DNA of 64,000 bases from Sclerodactyla briareus (GCA_026419785.1 JAODTK010001699.1:62001-126000), one strand, 5' to 3'. Numbered from the stretch's first letter, positions 14,166-28,400 are shown. Made by a program: numbers and translations. The notes: generated by a model from the sequence alone, not told the origin.

Positions 14166-15060
14166 CCCAGCTGCCGAGTTAAAAACAAAAGACCCGGTGA
14201 CCTCCATAATCTCGCCCAACGCCTGAACCGACTCAACCGCACTGTCCAAAACACAACCAAAGGACTGGATCTTGGTTTCATTTGATGACAATTGAGCCCA
14301 CAGAATAGTCTCCGGACTAGGTGCCCCAAGAGCGTACGCGAGAGAATTCACGAACGTAACTAATGCAACATCATCTGAAAAGTCCAAGTTCAGAGACACT
14401 GACTGAGCCAAATGAAACCTTACAACTATACTACCAGCGACTCTATTCATAATTCAATCTATACAGGTGTTAAAGGGCGTTAGAGCTCGTGTACACCACT
14501 GTCTTACATCCGAGATACGCGGCAGAATCCAGAGACACCACCAGCACACTTCACAGACACTCTCAGCTCCGAGAAACAGAGAGGACATAGGTGCACAACG
14601 CTGCTCAAGGATCCTTTAAGAATCTCTTCACACTGCACAGAGCTGAAAGCCTCACAGAAGTCAGTAAAGGCGAGATGAAAGCATCTACTGAACTCGCGCA
14701 CTCACTCAGGTAGGACACAGACATTCAGAATGCAATACAAAGTGGGCTTCCTTGGAGTGAAACTCGCCTCTTCAGAACGCTGATGCATGCGCAAGCAGTT
14801 GTCAACGCACCCTGATAGCATATCCTAGCGAAGACTTCGCCAGGTACTGAAATTCGTGTAACCCCTCTATAGTTATCACAGTCCCAAAACATCCCCTTCC
14901 CTTCCAGATGAGAACAATGAGTCCCCGCTTTTGCAGTCAGTTTGGATGACACCAAAGCTCCAAACCGAGCAGTTGACACCATGCAACAACCAGTTTCCTC
15001 GATAGTAAGTATGTCCCAATCTGCAGGCGGTTAAGTCACCAATTGCAATCCATCTTGGAT
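14166..15060 (-). pseudogene. Non-LTR retrotransposon reverse transcriptase relic
   Basis: Read in three frames on the minus strand, this segment contains the ordered blocks of a LINE reverse transcriptase. A block reading DCDNYRGVTRISVPGEVFA lies near 14880-14825 (family norm: NYRGITLLSVPGKVFA). A VRQ-W-C...ALTPFNTCID block lies near 14510-14450, where the expected Trp codon after CID is TGA. The catalytic box is present as FSDD near 14370-14381 (family norm FADD or YADD). It is followed by a TKIQ-like block (ETKIQSFG) and by EVTGSF. Frameshifts separate the blocks and at least one in-frame stop is present, so it is dead. The block style matches APE-type LINEs in which the RT domain reads 'SGVRQGC...FNTCMDW'. 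I cannot assign the clade (RTE, I/Nimb or relatives) with confidence. Confidence 0.85.
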
Positions 15061-15064
15061 TCCG

Positions 15065-16165
15065 ATTTGTGGGGTGGTACCCGGCGCAGTAGGCCCTCAT
15101 GTATTATTCATAAATCAAAATTTTGTAAGACGCTATATAACACGATGGAATCCACCCCGCGATATTGAAAGAGAATATAACACGGCCCGGCCCAGCGGGC
15201 CCTCTCGTGGGATTCATGAATCAAGATGTTGAAGGACGCTACATACCACGTACCCAGCCCAGCGAGCCCTCACGAAGGATTCATGAATCAATATGTTGAA
15301 AGGCCCTATATATAGATATACCACGTCCCCATGGCCCAGCAGGTCTTCTCGTAGGATTCCTAAATCGAGATCCTGAAAGACGCTATATAACACATACGGT
15401 GACATACCCACCACAACATGCTCTCTCGTGGGAATAATAAATCGGGAGGCTACCCACTTATCGACTTGGGTCCCGAGATGCACAGATTGTGGAATGACCT
15501 TGTACAAGTCTTCGAAGTTCCCTGCGCAGTGGGTCTTCTCGTAGAATTCATGCATACATCATGATCTTTTAAGACGATTAATACACGTACCCAGCCCAGC
15601 GTGCCCTCTCGAAAGATTCGTGAATCAAGAATGCCTATCTGCAGATATCCACGTCCACGTCCCCACGGCCCAGCGGGTCTTTTCTTCTCGTAGGATTCCT
15701 AAATCAAGATCCTGAGAGACGCTATATAACACGTACCCACCCCCGCAGCTCTTTCGTAGGATTGATAAATCAAGATTTTGAATGACTCTACCAGTCTACA
15801 TAACAGGTGGCCCCTACACGCTAGCGGACCCTTCCGTAGGATTCATGTATAAAATCCTGAAAGACGCTTTGTACCACTCCAGCAGGCCCCCTCTCTTAAG
15901 ATTAATCAGGATTCATGAAAGGCGGTACCGCAGCCTAGGCGTTTCTCTTGTAGGATTCTTGAATCAAAATCCTGAGATACGCAATATCACACATACCCAC
16001 CCAGCAGGCTCTTTCGTAGGATTGATAAATCAAGATCTCGACAGACGCTGTATAACACTTACCCATCCGAGGGGCGGGCTCTCTATTAGGATTCATACAT
16101 CAGATTTTTCAAGACGCTGTATACCACGTACCCGCGGAACGCGGGCCGCCTAGTAATTCACAATC
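15065..16165. repeat. ~65 bp tandem array
   Basis: Around sixteen divergent copies of a unit that includes TAGGATTCATGAATCAAGAT, GAAAGACGCTATATAACACG and TACCCACCCAGCGGGCCCTC. The array starts directly at the 5' side (minus-strand sense) of the reverse transcriptase relic. Copies vary by both substitutions and indels. Confidence 0.9.
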
Positions 16166-16169
16166 AAGA

Positions 16170-18130
16170 ACTGAAGTACGCATTAACCCGCATATGATGG
16201 ATGCCCCAACCTACCTCTCGGTGGAATCAGAATGTATTTCTGGGCCTAGAATGTTGTCCCATTGTTTATGGAGAATGAGACTGATCTATGGTTACAAGTA
16301 ATCGCCATGTTCATTAACTACCAGGGTATGCATCATGTGCACCATCTCTGAGACGTTGTGGTGCTTCCAAGCTGGTAACAATTCAAGTGATTGTGGCTAC
16401 CAGCAATTGTTTGAATATTCCCATTGGGGGGGGGGGGGGGGGGGGCTGTACGGCCTTCATTGGCGCGTTGATGAGCATATCTGGTATGTCCCAGCTGAAG
16501 TTGTGATAATATTACAGACTGTATGAGGTGCGTGCAATGAAACGAATCTGGTAATGTCGCCAGTGTTTCTGCCTGACAACATTAAGTAAGTTTCCGTCAC
16601 ATGAGACGTAAGACGTCCCCCCTAGAACATTTCATAAAATATGTACTTCCCTTAATATGAAGAAATGTCAGTCAAAACACGTACTGACATTTCCATGGGA
16701 CCTCCCAACTCTCTATTTTCCACAGAATGTTGACGACTGTTCTAGAAAGGATACCAACATCTGAATATATTTTATTATGGAAAGAACTCTAGCAGAATAT
16801 CATTTGATATATCAAATGGCAACACATTCAAAATCAAGAACTCTTAATTTACAAGAGGACATACAATTTTACTCGAAGTGCACTACTAGGTCTATATTTC
16901 CACAGGGTAAACACATAATATGACTGCACTGTTGACCTAAAACACGCTCCACTGGAAAGCTAAGACGAGTCTCCCTTGGCCTTAAGTCTCGTCATTGACT
17001 ACCATCCAACCAGTGGACCCTAATTTGATTTATACCTTCACTAATCTTTACGAGTTGAAGACTGTTTCAAGCCTCCTCGGTAATGATGGTTCTCGTACGC
17101 GATATCAAATGTCACAGTTATTCACCTTCAATGATATCACTTTCGCCTCAGGTGATTTTCGCAATTAATTCCATTTAGTCTGACCGCTCATTAACCAAGA
17201 ACGTTGCATACATCGTCGCGATTATATGGTGGCGTACTTTCAATACAATTTTATCATTCACGAAAAAACAAACCAGAAGCTATTGCAGGTTTCAAAAGTG
17301 ATGTCAAACAGTTTAGGAAAAAGTATTGATTTCTCGAAATATTCCTTAGTAGTGTTTCTCCAGTTTAATTTCACCCTCCGTGTTTTAATCCATTACACCT
17401 TAACCTCGATACTGTAAACAATTGGAGGCCTCTCACAAGGAGGTGTACCTTGCACATATCGCCCTATCGCTCTAATCCACAGGGACGAGGAACCAAGCAG
17501 GTGTGAACTCATGCCTCCTAAATGGCAGGGTGAAGGACTAAGGATATAACCACCAGCGAGCTATTAACTAACCAGACTGTATTCTCTGCGGAAACCCTAC
17601 GGGCCTACTCAACGTTTGAGAACTGTCGAGCAGTAGTTTAATCAACTTCTCACCATGTGGTTATATACACCTAAGGGACCACCTGTAGATGGGAGGTTGA
17701 AAGTGAACCATGAACGGTCAGTCGGTGGAGACGTGTGTGTGCGGTAATACGACGGACATGACAATGGTCCGGTTTCTTCTTCCTATGTTCAATCTACGAA
17801 TAATAATACAAGATAATATAGTAGGTTGAGCATGCGAACACTGCGAATTTACTCTGTAACCATTGTTTAGTAATAACCAGTTATAAAAAACTCTGATTCT
17901 GCACCAATCACGAACCATTAAGCATGAAATACTAGTCTGACTCTTTGACTATTGTGCTCATCGTGTTTTAGAATATGAACAAGCTCACAAATTGTGGGTA
18001 AAAGTGTTGTATTCATTCCCCACCCACTTGTTTGATGTAGTGCTCTGTGCCACCATAATTACCTATAAGATAACGTCGCCGACTAATCCTTTATATCCGA
18101 TATTGAAGTCAATGACACTGCCTTTCCTCG
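16170..18130. other. Unassigned DNA with a G20 homopolymer
   Basis: No gene supported. A run of 20 consecutive G residues lies at 16426-16445. The flanking small open frames have no features. Confidence 0.4.
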
Positions 18131-18640
18131 ACCCTGTCGAACACTGTGTGTGCTGATTCTGACTGATAGAAATTACGCTGTTTACTCGGCTTTAGAGTCA
18201 CTTATGTTGCCTTCGCTTTCTAATTGTGCTAATCTGACTGATCGAAAAACAAGCTCATTCACCCGGCTCTCCAGTCACTGATATTGCTTTTCCTAGAGAT
18301 TTCTTCGAGCTGATTCTGACTGATCAAAATTGGGATGTTTACCCGGCTTTAGAGTCGCTGCCAATTGCTGTTCCCGGGACAGTTCCTCTGCGATCTGACT
18401 GATAGAAATCAGGCTGTTTACTCGGCTTTAGAGTCACGATATTGCTTTGTGGGAAAGTTTCTTTCCTGCTGAATTCTGTGACTATAGAAATTGAAGCTAT
18501 TTAATCCTCGTCAGAGTCACTGGCATTGCCTTTCCGGGGACAGTGTCTTTCTTCGCTGATTAGACTGCCAGAAGATCTTTTTCCGGCTCCAGAATCACTG
18601 ATATTGCTTTTCTTGGGGCTCGTTCCACAAACTACTTACG
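18130..18640. repeat. ~80 bp degenerate tandem array
   Basis: About six diverged units built around CTGACTGATAGAAATTAGGC, TGTTTACTCGGCTTTAGAGT and CACTGATATTGC (starts near 18160, 18233, 18317, 18395, 18476 and 18561). Confidence 0.85.
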
Positions 18641-19500
18641 ATCGATTTTACGCGCTCTGTTATTATGGAGGTTATCTCATAATCAGCGTCGATCAAGCGT
18701 AACTCTTGTTGGTAGAACGGGCCCCCTGTCAGCGTTTCCGCTTATTCCTCCTCCTCGCGTCGGCGGGCTGAATGGAGCCAAGTATATTGATTGATTGCTC
18801 ACAGCCTTCTAGTTGACCTAGGAAGACGCTTCTCATTCTGGTCTCAGTGGAAACCTAGTATGTTTCCCCTTATACCATAAAATCCCATAACTTGACGGGA
18901 TAAAGTGCGCACCGCGGTCTTCAGAATGGCCCGAGTCGGAATCGCCCTCATTTAGGGAAGGGTTGCACGGTTATGAATGCGTTTGTGTTTGGTTTAACTA
19001 TATTCTCAGTTTTTCATTTAAGCATCATCATAAACCACTCAGCCATGTTACTCATTCTAATATTTGCCATTATATATTGTGTGCATTTACTAAAAGTCAA
19101 ATAGTGATGTTTTTGTATTTTTTCCTCTTCTTTGCAACATTCATATCATTCATCCCTTTGTTTTATGTCACACACAATCTGTGCTCTGTCAAACTGGTTG
19201 AGATGAAGGTGAAATAAATAGGTTTGACACGGCACTCGAGCTGACTTTCCAAATGTTTCAATGGCGAACCCGAGTGGGGTAGCGCGGTAGGCTGTATCCT
19301 ACATGCATGTTATAAGGAGAAGTGAAAGGAATCGCATGAACTGTTATGCATGTTAGCATGACTAACTGATCTGGAGTTTTTTTTTTTAAGATTTAATAAT
19401 GCGGCAATTGTCAATGCGTCAACGTAGGGGGGGGGGGGTGACCAAGTAAAGTCATTCCGACCTGGATGATGCTAATCTCAATCAGCCAGTTGACCTTGGA
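18640..19500. other. Unassigned DNA
   Basis: No supported gene. A short poly-T and a G11 run occur near 19378 and 19427. Confidence 0.4.
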
Positions 19501-19512
19501 TATGATATAGGA

Positions 19513-19590
19513 GGCGCTTAGCTCAGTCGGTAGAGCCCCAGACTGCGAAACTATTCATTGCAAGTCGGAGCCCATTGGAAGCCCAAGGTG
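19513..19590 (+). repeat. tRNA-like fragment (possible SINE head or tRNA pseudogene)
   Basis: The 5' part reads GGCGCTTAGCTCAGTCGGTA then GAGC, giving a perfect D-stem (GCTC/GAGC) and a good internal promoter box A (TAGCTCAGTCGG). The following CCAGACT resembles a 5' anticodon-stem strand. No proper T-arm or box B (GGTTCGANTCC) follows. It is therefore not a functional tRNA, and is more likely a SINE head or a tRNA pseudogene. Confidence 0.4.
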
Positions 19591-19599
19591 TGTTCCCTT

Positions 19600-21000
19600 C
19601 GCGATGTGGGTTGCGGTGCAGACTGGGTAACTACTCAAGCTGGAAAATGCCATTTCCTAAATGAACGTCTCAACAGATCAGAATGGCAAAAATCTCAAGA
19701 AGATGTTCATCAGTAGCCGTTTTCGAACAAGCTCCCGAATGAACTTCTTATCTACTCAGAATGCAAACCCCCAGGTGTTCATCAGTAGTGATTCCTACAT
19801 GTACTTCCTCAGAATGCGTGTTTTTTATTATGATGGCGATTTCAACATGGTCTCAAATGAACTTCTTAGTCAATACAGTATGAAGAGAACCAAAGAAGAA
19901 TTCATGAATTAGGCATATAGTACACACCTAAAACGAGCCACTTGAAATTCGTGCCAGAAAACAATCAAATTGGTGAATTTGAAACGAGATGAACGCAAAA
20001 GTAAACTGTTTTCGAATATTTCACTATGTTTTGCAGTTTTGGTGGATACATTAACTGGTGCTGGAGTCATGCTTGTTTAGAGGTGAAATTTTGTTTGCAG
20101 CGGTGGCAGTTGAGCTGTGGGTTCGCCCGGTAATCAGAAAGGATGCAAAAAATATAAATGTTATCTCTGCGAACTATGACCATAAGTGAAGACTTAACTA
20201 ACTCGATGGGTACTCATCATCGTCACCATAAATTGCCCTCATCGAGGACGCCTTGCATGTTATTGATTCCGCCTCGCTCTCGAGAGGCCAGCTTCCTTTA
20301 CATACCCACTCTAATGCGTGTCGATAGGGACCGCATTTGTGCTGCGTCATCACTTGACGGTAACCTAAAATTTGGGAATTTCCTGGGATACTTATACGGT
20401 TATCTTGATTAGTAACTTTTCCTTCCAGCGAAAGGGTTCAAATATGCCTCAATGGACCAGCGGACTTAGTTAACGACAGGAACAGTTAACCTGGCAATGT
20501 GAAGTTCTCTACGCACTGCCAAAGTTGAATAATTTAATAAATTACCCGCTATAGGTAATCACAATTAGTTATATATTGTTTTCACCCCAGGACTCCTTTT
20601 TTTACCCCAATGGATTATATGATGCCGTTTCACCCACTCTTCATGTTTCAGTTCACTGGTATGTCCCCCTATATCGTTCCTGACTTCCTGTTATATTGTT
20701 GTTGGTGATATTTTCTTTTTTCGAGCATTGAATAAATAGGCCGGAGTCTTTTTTATTTTCCTCACTTTTATAACTTATCATATGGTAACCTTAGCAGGAC
20801 TCTTCCGCCTCTGGTCATGTGTCATAGGTGTTGCTCGCATCACCAAAGGAGGCGCTCTTTCCTCGGTTAATCAGTTTAGGTGATAACTTTCTTGTGGCAG
20901 TTTTAGAGACGCCATGACTGCATGAAGGGTCATTATTATTATTCAAAAAGTAACGCGAGTAACGCGATAACTGAAACTGAAACTCATTAGATGGAGACAG
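19600..21000. other. Unassigned AT-rich DNA
   Basis: No gene supported. Near 19660-19905 three related segments carry TGAACTTCTTA-like motifs beside TCATCAGTAG-like motifs, a weak local duplication. Confidence 0.35.
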
Positions 21001-21080
21001 TTTGTTTGTTTGTTTGTTTGTTTGTTTGTTTGTTTGTTTGTTTGTTTGTTTGTTTGTTTGTTTGTTTGTTTGTTTGTTTG
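21001..21080. repeat. (TTTG)20 microsatellite
   Basis: Twenty perfect TTTG units. The minus-strand open frame through it encodes only a Lys-Gln-Thr-Asn repeat and is not a gene. Confidence 0.97.
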
Positions 21081-24000
21081 TCTGTATGGCTGATTAAGAC
21101 ACCTGAACCCTTCATCTCCCGTGAACTGCTCTGATAGCGACTACTCTTATTACAGCTGTTTCGATTTGTGAGCCTTTGTCGGCCTCCCGAACCCATAGAA
21201 ATCAACCAAAATCAAATAGCGGGGCGTCCTGCGCTGGCTTTTCTGTTGTGACTCATGTACTGGATGGTTTCCCCTACTCTTGTTTTATGTTATTTGTTTG
21301 TTATACTTTCGTCTTTTGCATTCTAGTGTACTCATAGGCCCATTTGCCTGTTTGATTCAAATTACGCTGAACCTCTATTAGAACCCCGCACTGCCTCTGG
21401 TGGCGCCTCTCTCCCTCTGGGGATAAGTTTAGGTGTGAATATTCTTACGGCAATTCAGAGACCTGATTGTCTCCCTTTAACAGTTCCCATATAACACTTG
21501 TATTCACCAATAACGTGGTTGGTGGAACTCGGGAGAATGAAAGCAGAGGAATTGTAAAATGAATGCCGCTATCCATATGATACCTTGAAATAGACGGGCT
21601 GTATCGACCATCTATACGAAAAATACTTATCTCTACTTGTGAAAAGAAAACGCTGCTTCTATACACCAAGGTATTTGGATCATTCAGAATAGAAGACAAC
21701 AGTGACAAAAGTCAGATTAATGGACTGATTGGGTTTTGCTCGTGTGATTGGTTCGTACTTCTTGCGCAGATTGGTTTGTTAGTTTTCCTACCGCATTATT
21801 ACTTAGCAGCTCATCACGTAGCCAGTGGAAAGAGTGGAAGGGAGTGTGGATGATATCGTATCGCTTCTGTTGGTACTCGTTTAACCCTCTAAGATATAAC
21901 AACGAGGATGTTGGTGTACATGGGTTTGAGCATTTCCAGGCGTTAGCAATAGCCTCGGTAGTTTGGGGCAGGCTGGCCTGAATACATGGGGCTCTTTCCT
22001 AACCAAGAGTATAGGAGTTCATTCCAGTCTTTATAGGTTAGAGGGTAGAAACTAGTACTGGAAGGCTGTATTTATGGGGGCGGTGTTGGATGGAGCGGCA
22101 ACGCCTACCTGTCTCAGTTCATTTGGAACAATCACCACGCCCTATTGATAACTTGATAGAGGGGTGCAAGCCAGCCGGCTTGTTCCCCTTCCAGACAGTG
22201 GTTAACGGTTTGGGAATCATAATAGCGGTAACTGGACTGTTTGAGGAAGTCAAGTGTCACCACCAAAGTGCACTATTCTTTGAAATCTTCGATTTGTTTC
22301 CATCAGATTTTCTATAAGGATCCTAAATTTATGAAGCACATTCTAGGGTGAGCGGCCACAAGGAATATGGGCGGATCGAGCACTTCCGGGGGGGGGGGGG
22401 GACACATGCGGGGGGGACACATATTCAGACACCCAGGAGGTCTGCTTGCCCTTGGGCAAATACCATCAAGGGAGTAAAAAAAGAAGTTAGGAGGGGACAC
22501 CGAGGAAGGAGACGGCGCACTCCCGAAGATGATAATAGATGGAATAGAAGGATGAGAGGAAATGTTAGTATGCCAACAGTCATTGTTATATGACAACCGT
22601 CGATGACACTAACATGTGTAGACAGCTAGACAGTTTCGAACATCATATTGCAATATTGTATCATTACCCGTGTTCTCTCAATATTTTATTATGCTCTTTT
22701 TATTATTTTCGCGTGATGAGCATCCGCTGTGATGTCCCCCCCCTACAGTTCTGGAGGTCATGGGCTCAGCGTAGGCCTCATGAGCTCTCCGTGTGGTACA
22801 TGGTAGGACACGACTACTCCCCCTTTCTTCTGAAGAAATCATTATACTGATCGAACGAAAAGCGAAATCTCACCACACATCTTCTCTCTTCTGTGGAAGT
22901 GATGTTCGAAGTGCCTCCGGGATCCGGTTTTTTAATGATCAATACCATCAGCTCAACCCGAACAAGCTCTAGATCAGTATACCCTCAAGATTTTATAGTT
23001 TTGCTATTTCCGTTTTTGTCATAATCGAAGGTAAAAAACACTCACATTCCTATCGATTTGCTTGCATGGCCCCTTATCCGATCCAATATCCCCCCTTCCG
23101 GGAATTCCCATGAGTAACTAATTCATAATCGGGAAATTGATATATCCAGTGCTAACACGTTGGCTTCCCTTCCCTCATAGAGCGCCTCCTCCCAGGGGGC
23201 CGGCATAGCTCGCAAAGGGTAGTGTAAATTTCCAGCGAGACCCTGAGCTTCTATGTCGTATTGGCAGGGAAGGAAGTTTCCTGATTGCAATCTTATTTTG
23301 TTTCAGATGAATTCAAAAAACCACTCTCGGCAGTATGCCAGCTTACAACAGCAGAATCCAGTTAACGGCACGTGCAGTTAATCGGGTACTGTCAAGTTCT
23401 CCAGTCACTGATGAGTTTGAATGATTGTATTGCTAGCAGTCAATTGAAGATTAAATACTATTTGTTCCATCCCATTGCTCAGTCTGTCCACCTTCATGGT
23501 TTTAATAATGGCGTCAACTGCCTCTTCATTTCTAGGACACTGGATTGTATCCTCCTCATTTCGTACTGTCCCTGTACTGATGTTGATTTTCTTCTCGTTT
23601 CTATCGTGAATTATAACTAAAGAAGTGCTTAGATCCCAATTGTACCGACTAGTAACTTCTGGCAGGGCCCTGTGTTCAGCCATTCCGCAGAGGTTGCACC
23701 ATAGTTACCTGGTTGGGAGGGGGGTATCGAGAGATGGTGATCTTTATTTTGGGACGAATATGGGGAGGGTCTAGGGGGAATCTAAAGAGAAGGTGTGTCC
23801 CCCTCCTCGCTAATTCTAATTCTCGTGCTTGCTACTTCTTTATCTCCCAGCACGGGTTCACTGTCGTTCCCAGGCTTCTGTATGTTCTGGGAGTATTCTC
23901 GTTTGATAAGCTTCTTTTAGTAGAGTTTATTGCCATCCACTTTGCTATACCATTTGCTTATCTTTTTTTAAGGTGGAAAACAAATAGACCCAATTCAAAT

Positions 24001-25330
24001 GATTTTTTTTTTATATAGCACCCGATAGGAAGATAACTGAGGCGAGAATACCGTACTATCACATACGAATTCGCTCGACACGCCGTCAATAAGATAAAAT
24101 CATTGGCATGTTGGGATGCCACATAAGACCAGGCCCAAGGGAGAGGTGCTCTCCCAGCATTTCAGAATTCATTGCGAAGTGATCTGCGAGTGTTTTCTCT
24201 GCGCTTGCCATTTAATGGTGTTTTGACCTAACCTTTTGGTCGATTCCTAAAACAGATAGAGATACTTGAGGTATATCGGGATTTTTAGGATAAAACTGGG
24301 TGACAAAATAATACCCTGAAGAACATTGTTTCACCTGGCCGGGTAATTGCTCTGCCTGAAAGGGTGTCACGTTTAAAAACCAACCGATTAGTAGACCCGT
24401 GTGCGGGGTTAAACTTTTCCCTCCAATCATCCAGGGTAAAACTATTGGGTTCAGGGAGGCTAGCACACTGTTCGTGCGGTCATGACCGGAGTAAGATCAA
24501 CATCGAAGATCGCCTTCCCAATGAAGCATGGGGCACGCATTAATTATCAAAACTCAACCTGTAGATAACATCTCCAAATTGAGAATTGAACGTAGCGCAC
24601 ATATGGTTATCCATCGCTTTTATTTTTCAACACAGAGAAAACATGTTATATATCAATTTCTGGAATACTGTACTTTAATTCACTCAGAAGATTAAAGAAA
24701 TTCACAGAATATGTTCACAATCACAGTGCACGCGTGAGAATTGCCAACTTCCGGCTCTCCCGCGGTATAATAGTAACCTTCTTCTCCGAACTGTTAGTGC
24801 ATAGTATATGTTCATTTTTGGGGGCCCGGTTGCTTTCTGTGGCCTATCAGTTTATGATACGAATGTGGAATAAATGTGTAAATTTTAATATCCATGAGGC
24901 CAAGAAGGCAGTTCACAAAATATCCTATTGTGCCCTGTAACGCCTTTTGATCATGATCCTCATATGGCACAGATTCTTAGCAGTCAATAACATTCCACAT
25001 AATTGGCTGCGGGCCCACAGTAACCCTGGGCCTTGGGTCCTAATCGCTGGGCACCCTGGAGGTATGGCTATTGGACCATAATTATGACCGAACATCAGCA
25101 CTGTGCGCAGTATTTGAAGGAGATACAAGATTTGCAGTATTCCCTATATTGGGCCTGGGGACCTTCACAAAGTCAAAAACCGTCCCCATAGTCAATAACA
25201 TTGTGTTTGGACAGACGGACAGACAGACAGACAGACAATAAATATTAGAAAGAGGGACATTCAGAGTCCAATAGCTCAACTAGCTTAGCTGGTTTGAGCT
25301 AAAAATTAAGAAACGGTCAATTTCTGTAGA
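21081..25330. other. Unassigned DNA
   Basis: No exon or transposon domain was identified with confidence. A G-run sits near 22388-22402 and short open frames are scattered on both strands. None has a domain motif or coherent splice borders. Confidence 0.35.
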
Positions 25331-25406
25331 AAAGCTGCAGCTGGGATCATTCCAGTCTTTGGAAGTGTATTGGGAAAAGGAGTTGGCATGACAGCAGTGT
25401 TTGTGG
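25331..25406 (+). CDS. Possible internal exon encoding a Gly-rich hydrophobic segment
   Basis: A T-rich acceptor (AATTTCTGTAG) precedes 76 bases open in one frame. They encode a stretch beginning KAAAGIIPVFGSVLGKGVG and end at GTG|GTAAAAAG, a reasonable donor. The phase is 2 in and 0 out. The Gly/Ala-rich hydrophobic character suggests a membrane-associated or packed helical segment. I do not recognise a family and found no partner exon. The evidence rests only on splice-like borders and amino-acid character. Confidence 0.3.
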
Positions 25407-28400
25407 TAAAAAGCTGTATTTTGTTGACATGTTCTTTTCTCGCTCTGTCTACTTTGGGGGTGATGTCCTTCTTCGGAACGAATCTCCAGATTCTAATGGA
25501 TGTTCAAGGAGTCCAGCTAGTTGGAAAACATCAGTTAATGACCATCAAAGTATTGGAAAAAACTGCTATTTTTCCGGGAAATTCTTAAACTCATAACTAA
25601 CCTGTGTGAACACTGTACAACCCGCGGTAAACTCGAACTTGCCCCCTATGTCCCCGAATATCAGACAGTCCCTTGTTGCTTGGCTTCTGCCCACTCCAAG
25701 TAAACTAATTTCGGTCTGGGAAGACGGAATACGCCGGGTGGCCCCGGGTGGAAATTTCTCTGTTTGAAAAGTTGTGATGTCCGCAAGTGAGGCATTCACC
25801 TAGGCACAGGGCACCCACAACCGTTCAACCGTTGACCCACCACCCACGGACTGTTGGTACAAGCTGTGACTCACCTCACAAATAATAATCGGCCACAAGG
25901 AATTGATTGCACATAACTGTGAATCGGTGAAACTAATGCCTTCCATTTCATTTGCACCATGCAATGTCCCAGGAGTGAAGAACGATTCCTTACAAAAGGA
26001 AGTTTCTGAAATTCTATTATTACTCCGCGTGTGTGTGTGCGTGCGTTTTTGTGTTTGTGTGGTGTGGAACAAAATGTAATTGGTCGGTCATCAACATGGC
26101 CGACCCGTTACAAACCTGGTCGTGGCCAACTGCCAAAAATGATAGACACCATTCCTGCATTTTTTTCCTCTTTATGTAGCTCTTTAACTGCACTTGCTCA
26201 ATTTGAATAATATGTCCCTGTCTTATGTATGTGGTAATATATGGTATTGTGTATGCATGCATGTGTATGTGCCATGTTTTTCAGTGTCACAACAAGCCGC
26301 CTCATTTAACTGGGTATGCAGTTGGTTAAGCACTGCTACATTTGCTTTCCAAATGAGAGGGATTATACTGTACATAAAATCTTCGTGTCTCTTCATTTCT
26401 GATTTAAATCTCATATACTATGCAAAATCATTCTGGGATTTTCCTTAGTTCCTATATCTTTCGCAAAAATTGTCATGTTTAAAACTTTTCCACATTGGAA
26501 AAAAATGTTACTAGCTTATCCTATTGAAAAATAAACGTATACTAGTAACTGATAATATTGGTAAAGTGGCTGAATACCCCAAATAATGTTTGTATGGACT
26601 AATAGGAGTTACTGTAAACATTTTAAATCTACATATAAAAACATTGACATTTATTAAGAATGCTCCTTCAGGAATTATATTCGACATACCTAATACAAAT
26701 ATAATCCTAACATTCCTTTTCATTTCAATCCGATTGCCTAAAATGAAACACTTAATTCCTTTGAACACACTTTGAGCAATAATAGTTCCATTCAGGTAAA
26801 GGGTCAAAAAAAATGCATTGTGTTCGAGCACACTGTATACACATGGCATAGTTATCTATGAATTTATGGTATAACTCTCGTTTGAACAGATATTACTCTG
26901 CTCAGCTTTACATACAAGTATCCATGGAGTACCACTGCCCAAAAAAGCTTTTGATCAAACCAAGAGTATTGGAGTGTATTACTTCAGTCATCCTCCATGT
27001 GCAGAATTTCAGGCAACGAATTGGTGCGCGCAAAAGCATTTTTTTGAGCCGCAGATGTGGCTGTGGTTAACACATCTCGGGTAGACACATACTGCCCATA
27101 ATCTGACGATTAGGAGTGTTGCTGTGCTTAGCTTTTCGTTTTTAAGCAAGGTTCTTGTCACCGATAAAATCTAACATACATTTCGTATCGAGTAAAGAAG
27201 TCATTGAGTTGTCTGTGAGATGAATTAAATATGGTCTTCATATGGACTTTCAGTGTCAATCATTGTGGCCGAACCCCTTACAAAAGAAGAACGCACAACA
27301 TTATGGACTCCATGACGCCTATATGGCTGATTACATTAAATGGAAGATGTTCCTCATCTGTTGATTTAGATGCCTCTCTGCACTGATTGATTTGTGTGAT
27401 ACCATGCACCTCCTATATACTATCTACTTCCGCAGATCATTGCTTCAATAAATGTGCATGCTCAAATGTTTGCATTCACAAAGTGCACTTCTATTATAAT
27501 TAAAACAGTACTGATATATATTTACAACAACACAATAGGCCCGGTAAACAGTGAATTTAGGTGTCCAATATCTTCCAAATGTATAAATACTGTGTTTGTA
27601 TTTCTTTTCATGGGGGCCGCTATCTTTAATTTTCTATTTTCTCCACCTTTTGGATGGAATGCGATTCCTGGGCAGGTGAATTTTGATCATAGTAGTTACA
27701 GAGCACAGCATAGGTCACCCCCCATTCACTAATACGTTCTCGTCTCCCTATGTGTGGCTGTATTCCAAGGTGTTGCTGTAATGCTGTGTATGCAGCGTAC
27801 CTGTGGGTTTCCGGGGTTCGTTCCCGGATATCTACAAGAAGTCCCGTCGGTCTGCTGTCAGCAGTGGATCACGGTTGTCCCAAGATGAATGGCAGTCCCA
27901 GAAGCAGGTAGGAATTAGGTCAAACCCTGACTTTGATTCATCTAGTTAAACCCTTTTGCTTTCATATTTTCTGGGCAAGTAGAAAAGCAAAGGTGAGTAA
28001 TTTCCAGTGGTCAACCACAAACAGTACAGTCACGATTTCTTGATGAGCTCAAATTGACGTCCTGAACCCATTAGAAATCAAACCAATCTGTCTACTCTTG
28101 ATGGGAAAATCCCTATAATCCCTATAAGTTGCTTTAGTAATTTAAAAAGAAGTGACTCAGTTATGATTTGCTATATAATATTAATGTTGGGATATTGAAA
28201 AAAATACATGGCCTTAGGTGCCTGCAGTGCAGATTTTCAAGACAGTTCAAGTCGGCTTCCTTTTAATGTCTCTCATGACAGAGAGCAAAATATCTATGTA
28301 ATATATCGTATTTGTTTCCAGGTGTTAGATGTTTGGTTGGGAGATATGGACGTTCAATTTTCATATGGTTGGCTGATTGTTGGCAACTGGCAAAACTTTT

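Noticed and set aside
19513..19590. Functional tRNA gene
   Set aside because: The D-arm is good, but there is no T-arm or box B and no acceptor-stem pairing.
20987..21205. Minus-strand ORF with a Lys-Gln-Thr-Asn repeat
   Set aside because: It is a translation of the (TTTG)20 microsatellite.
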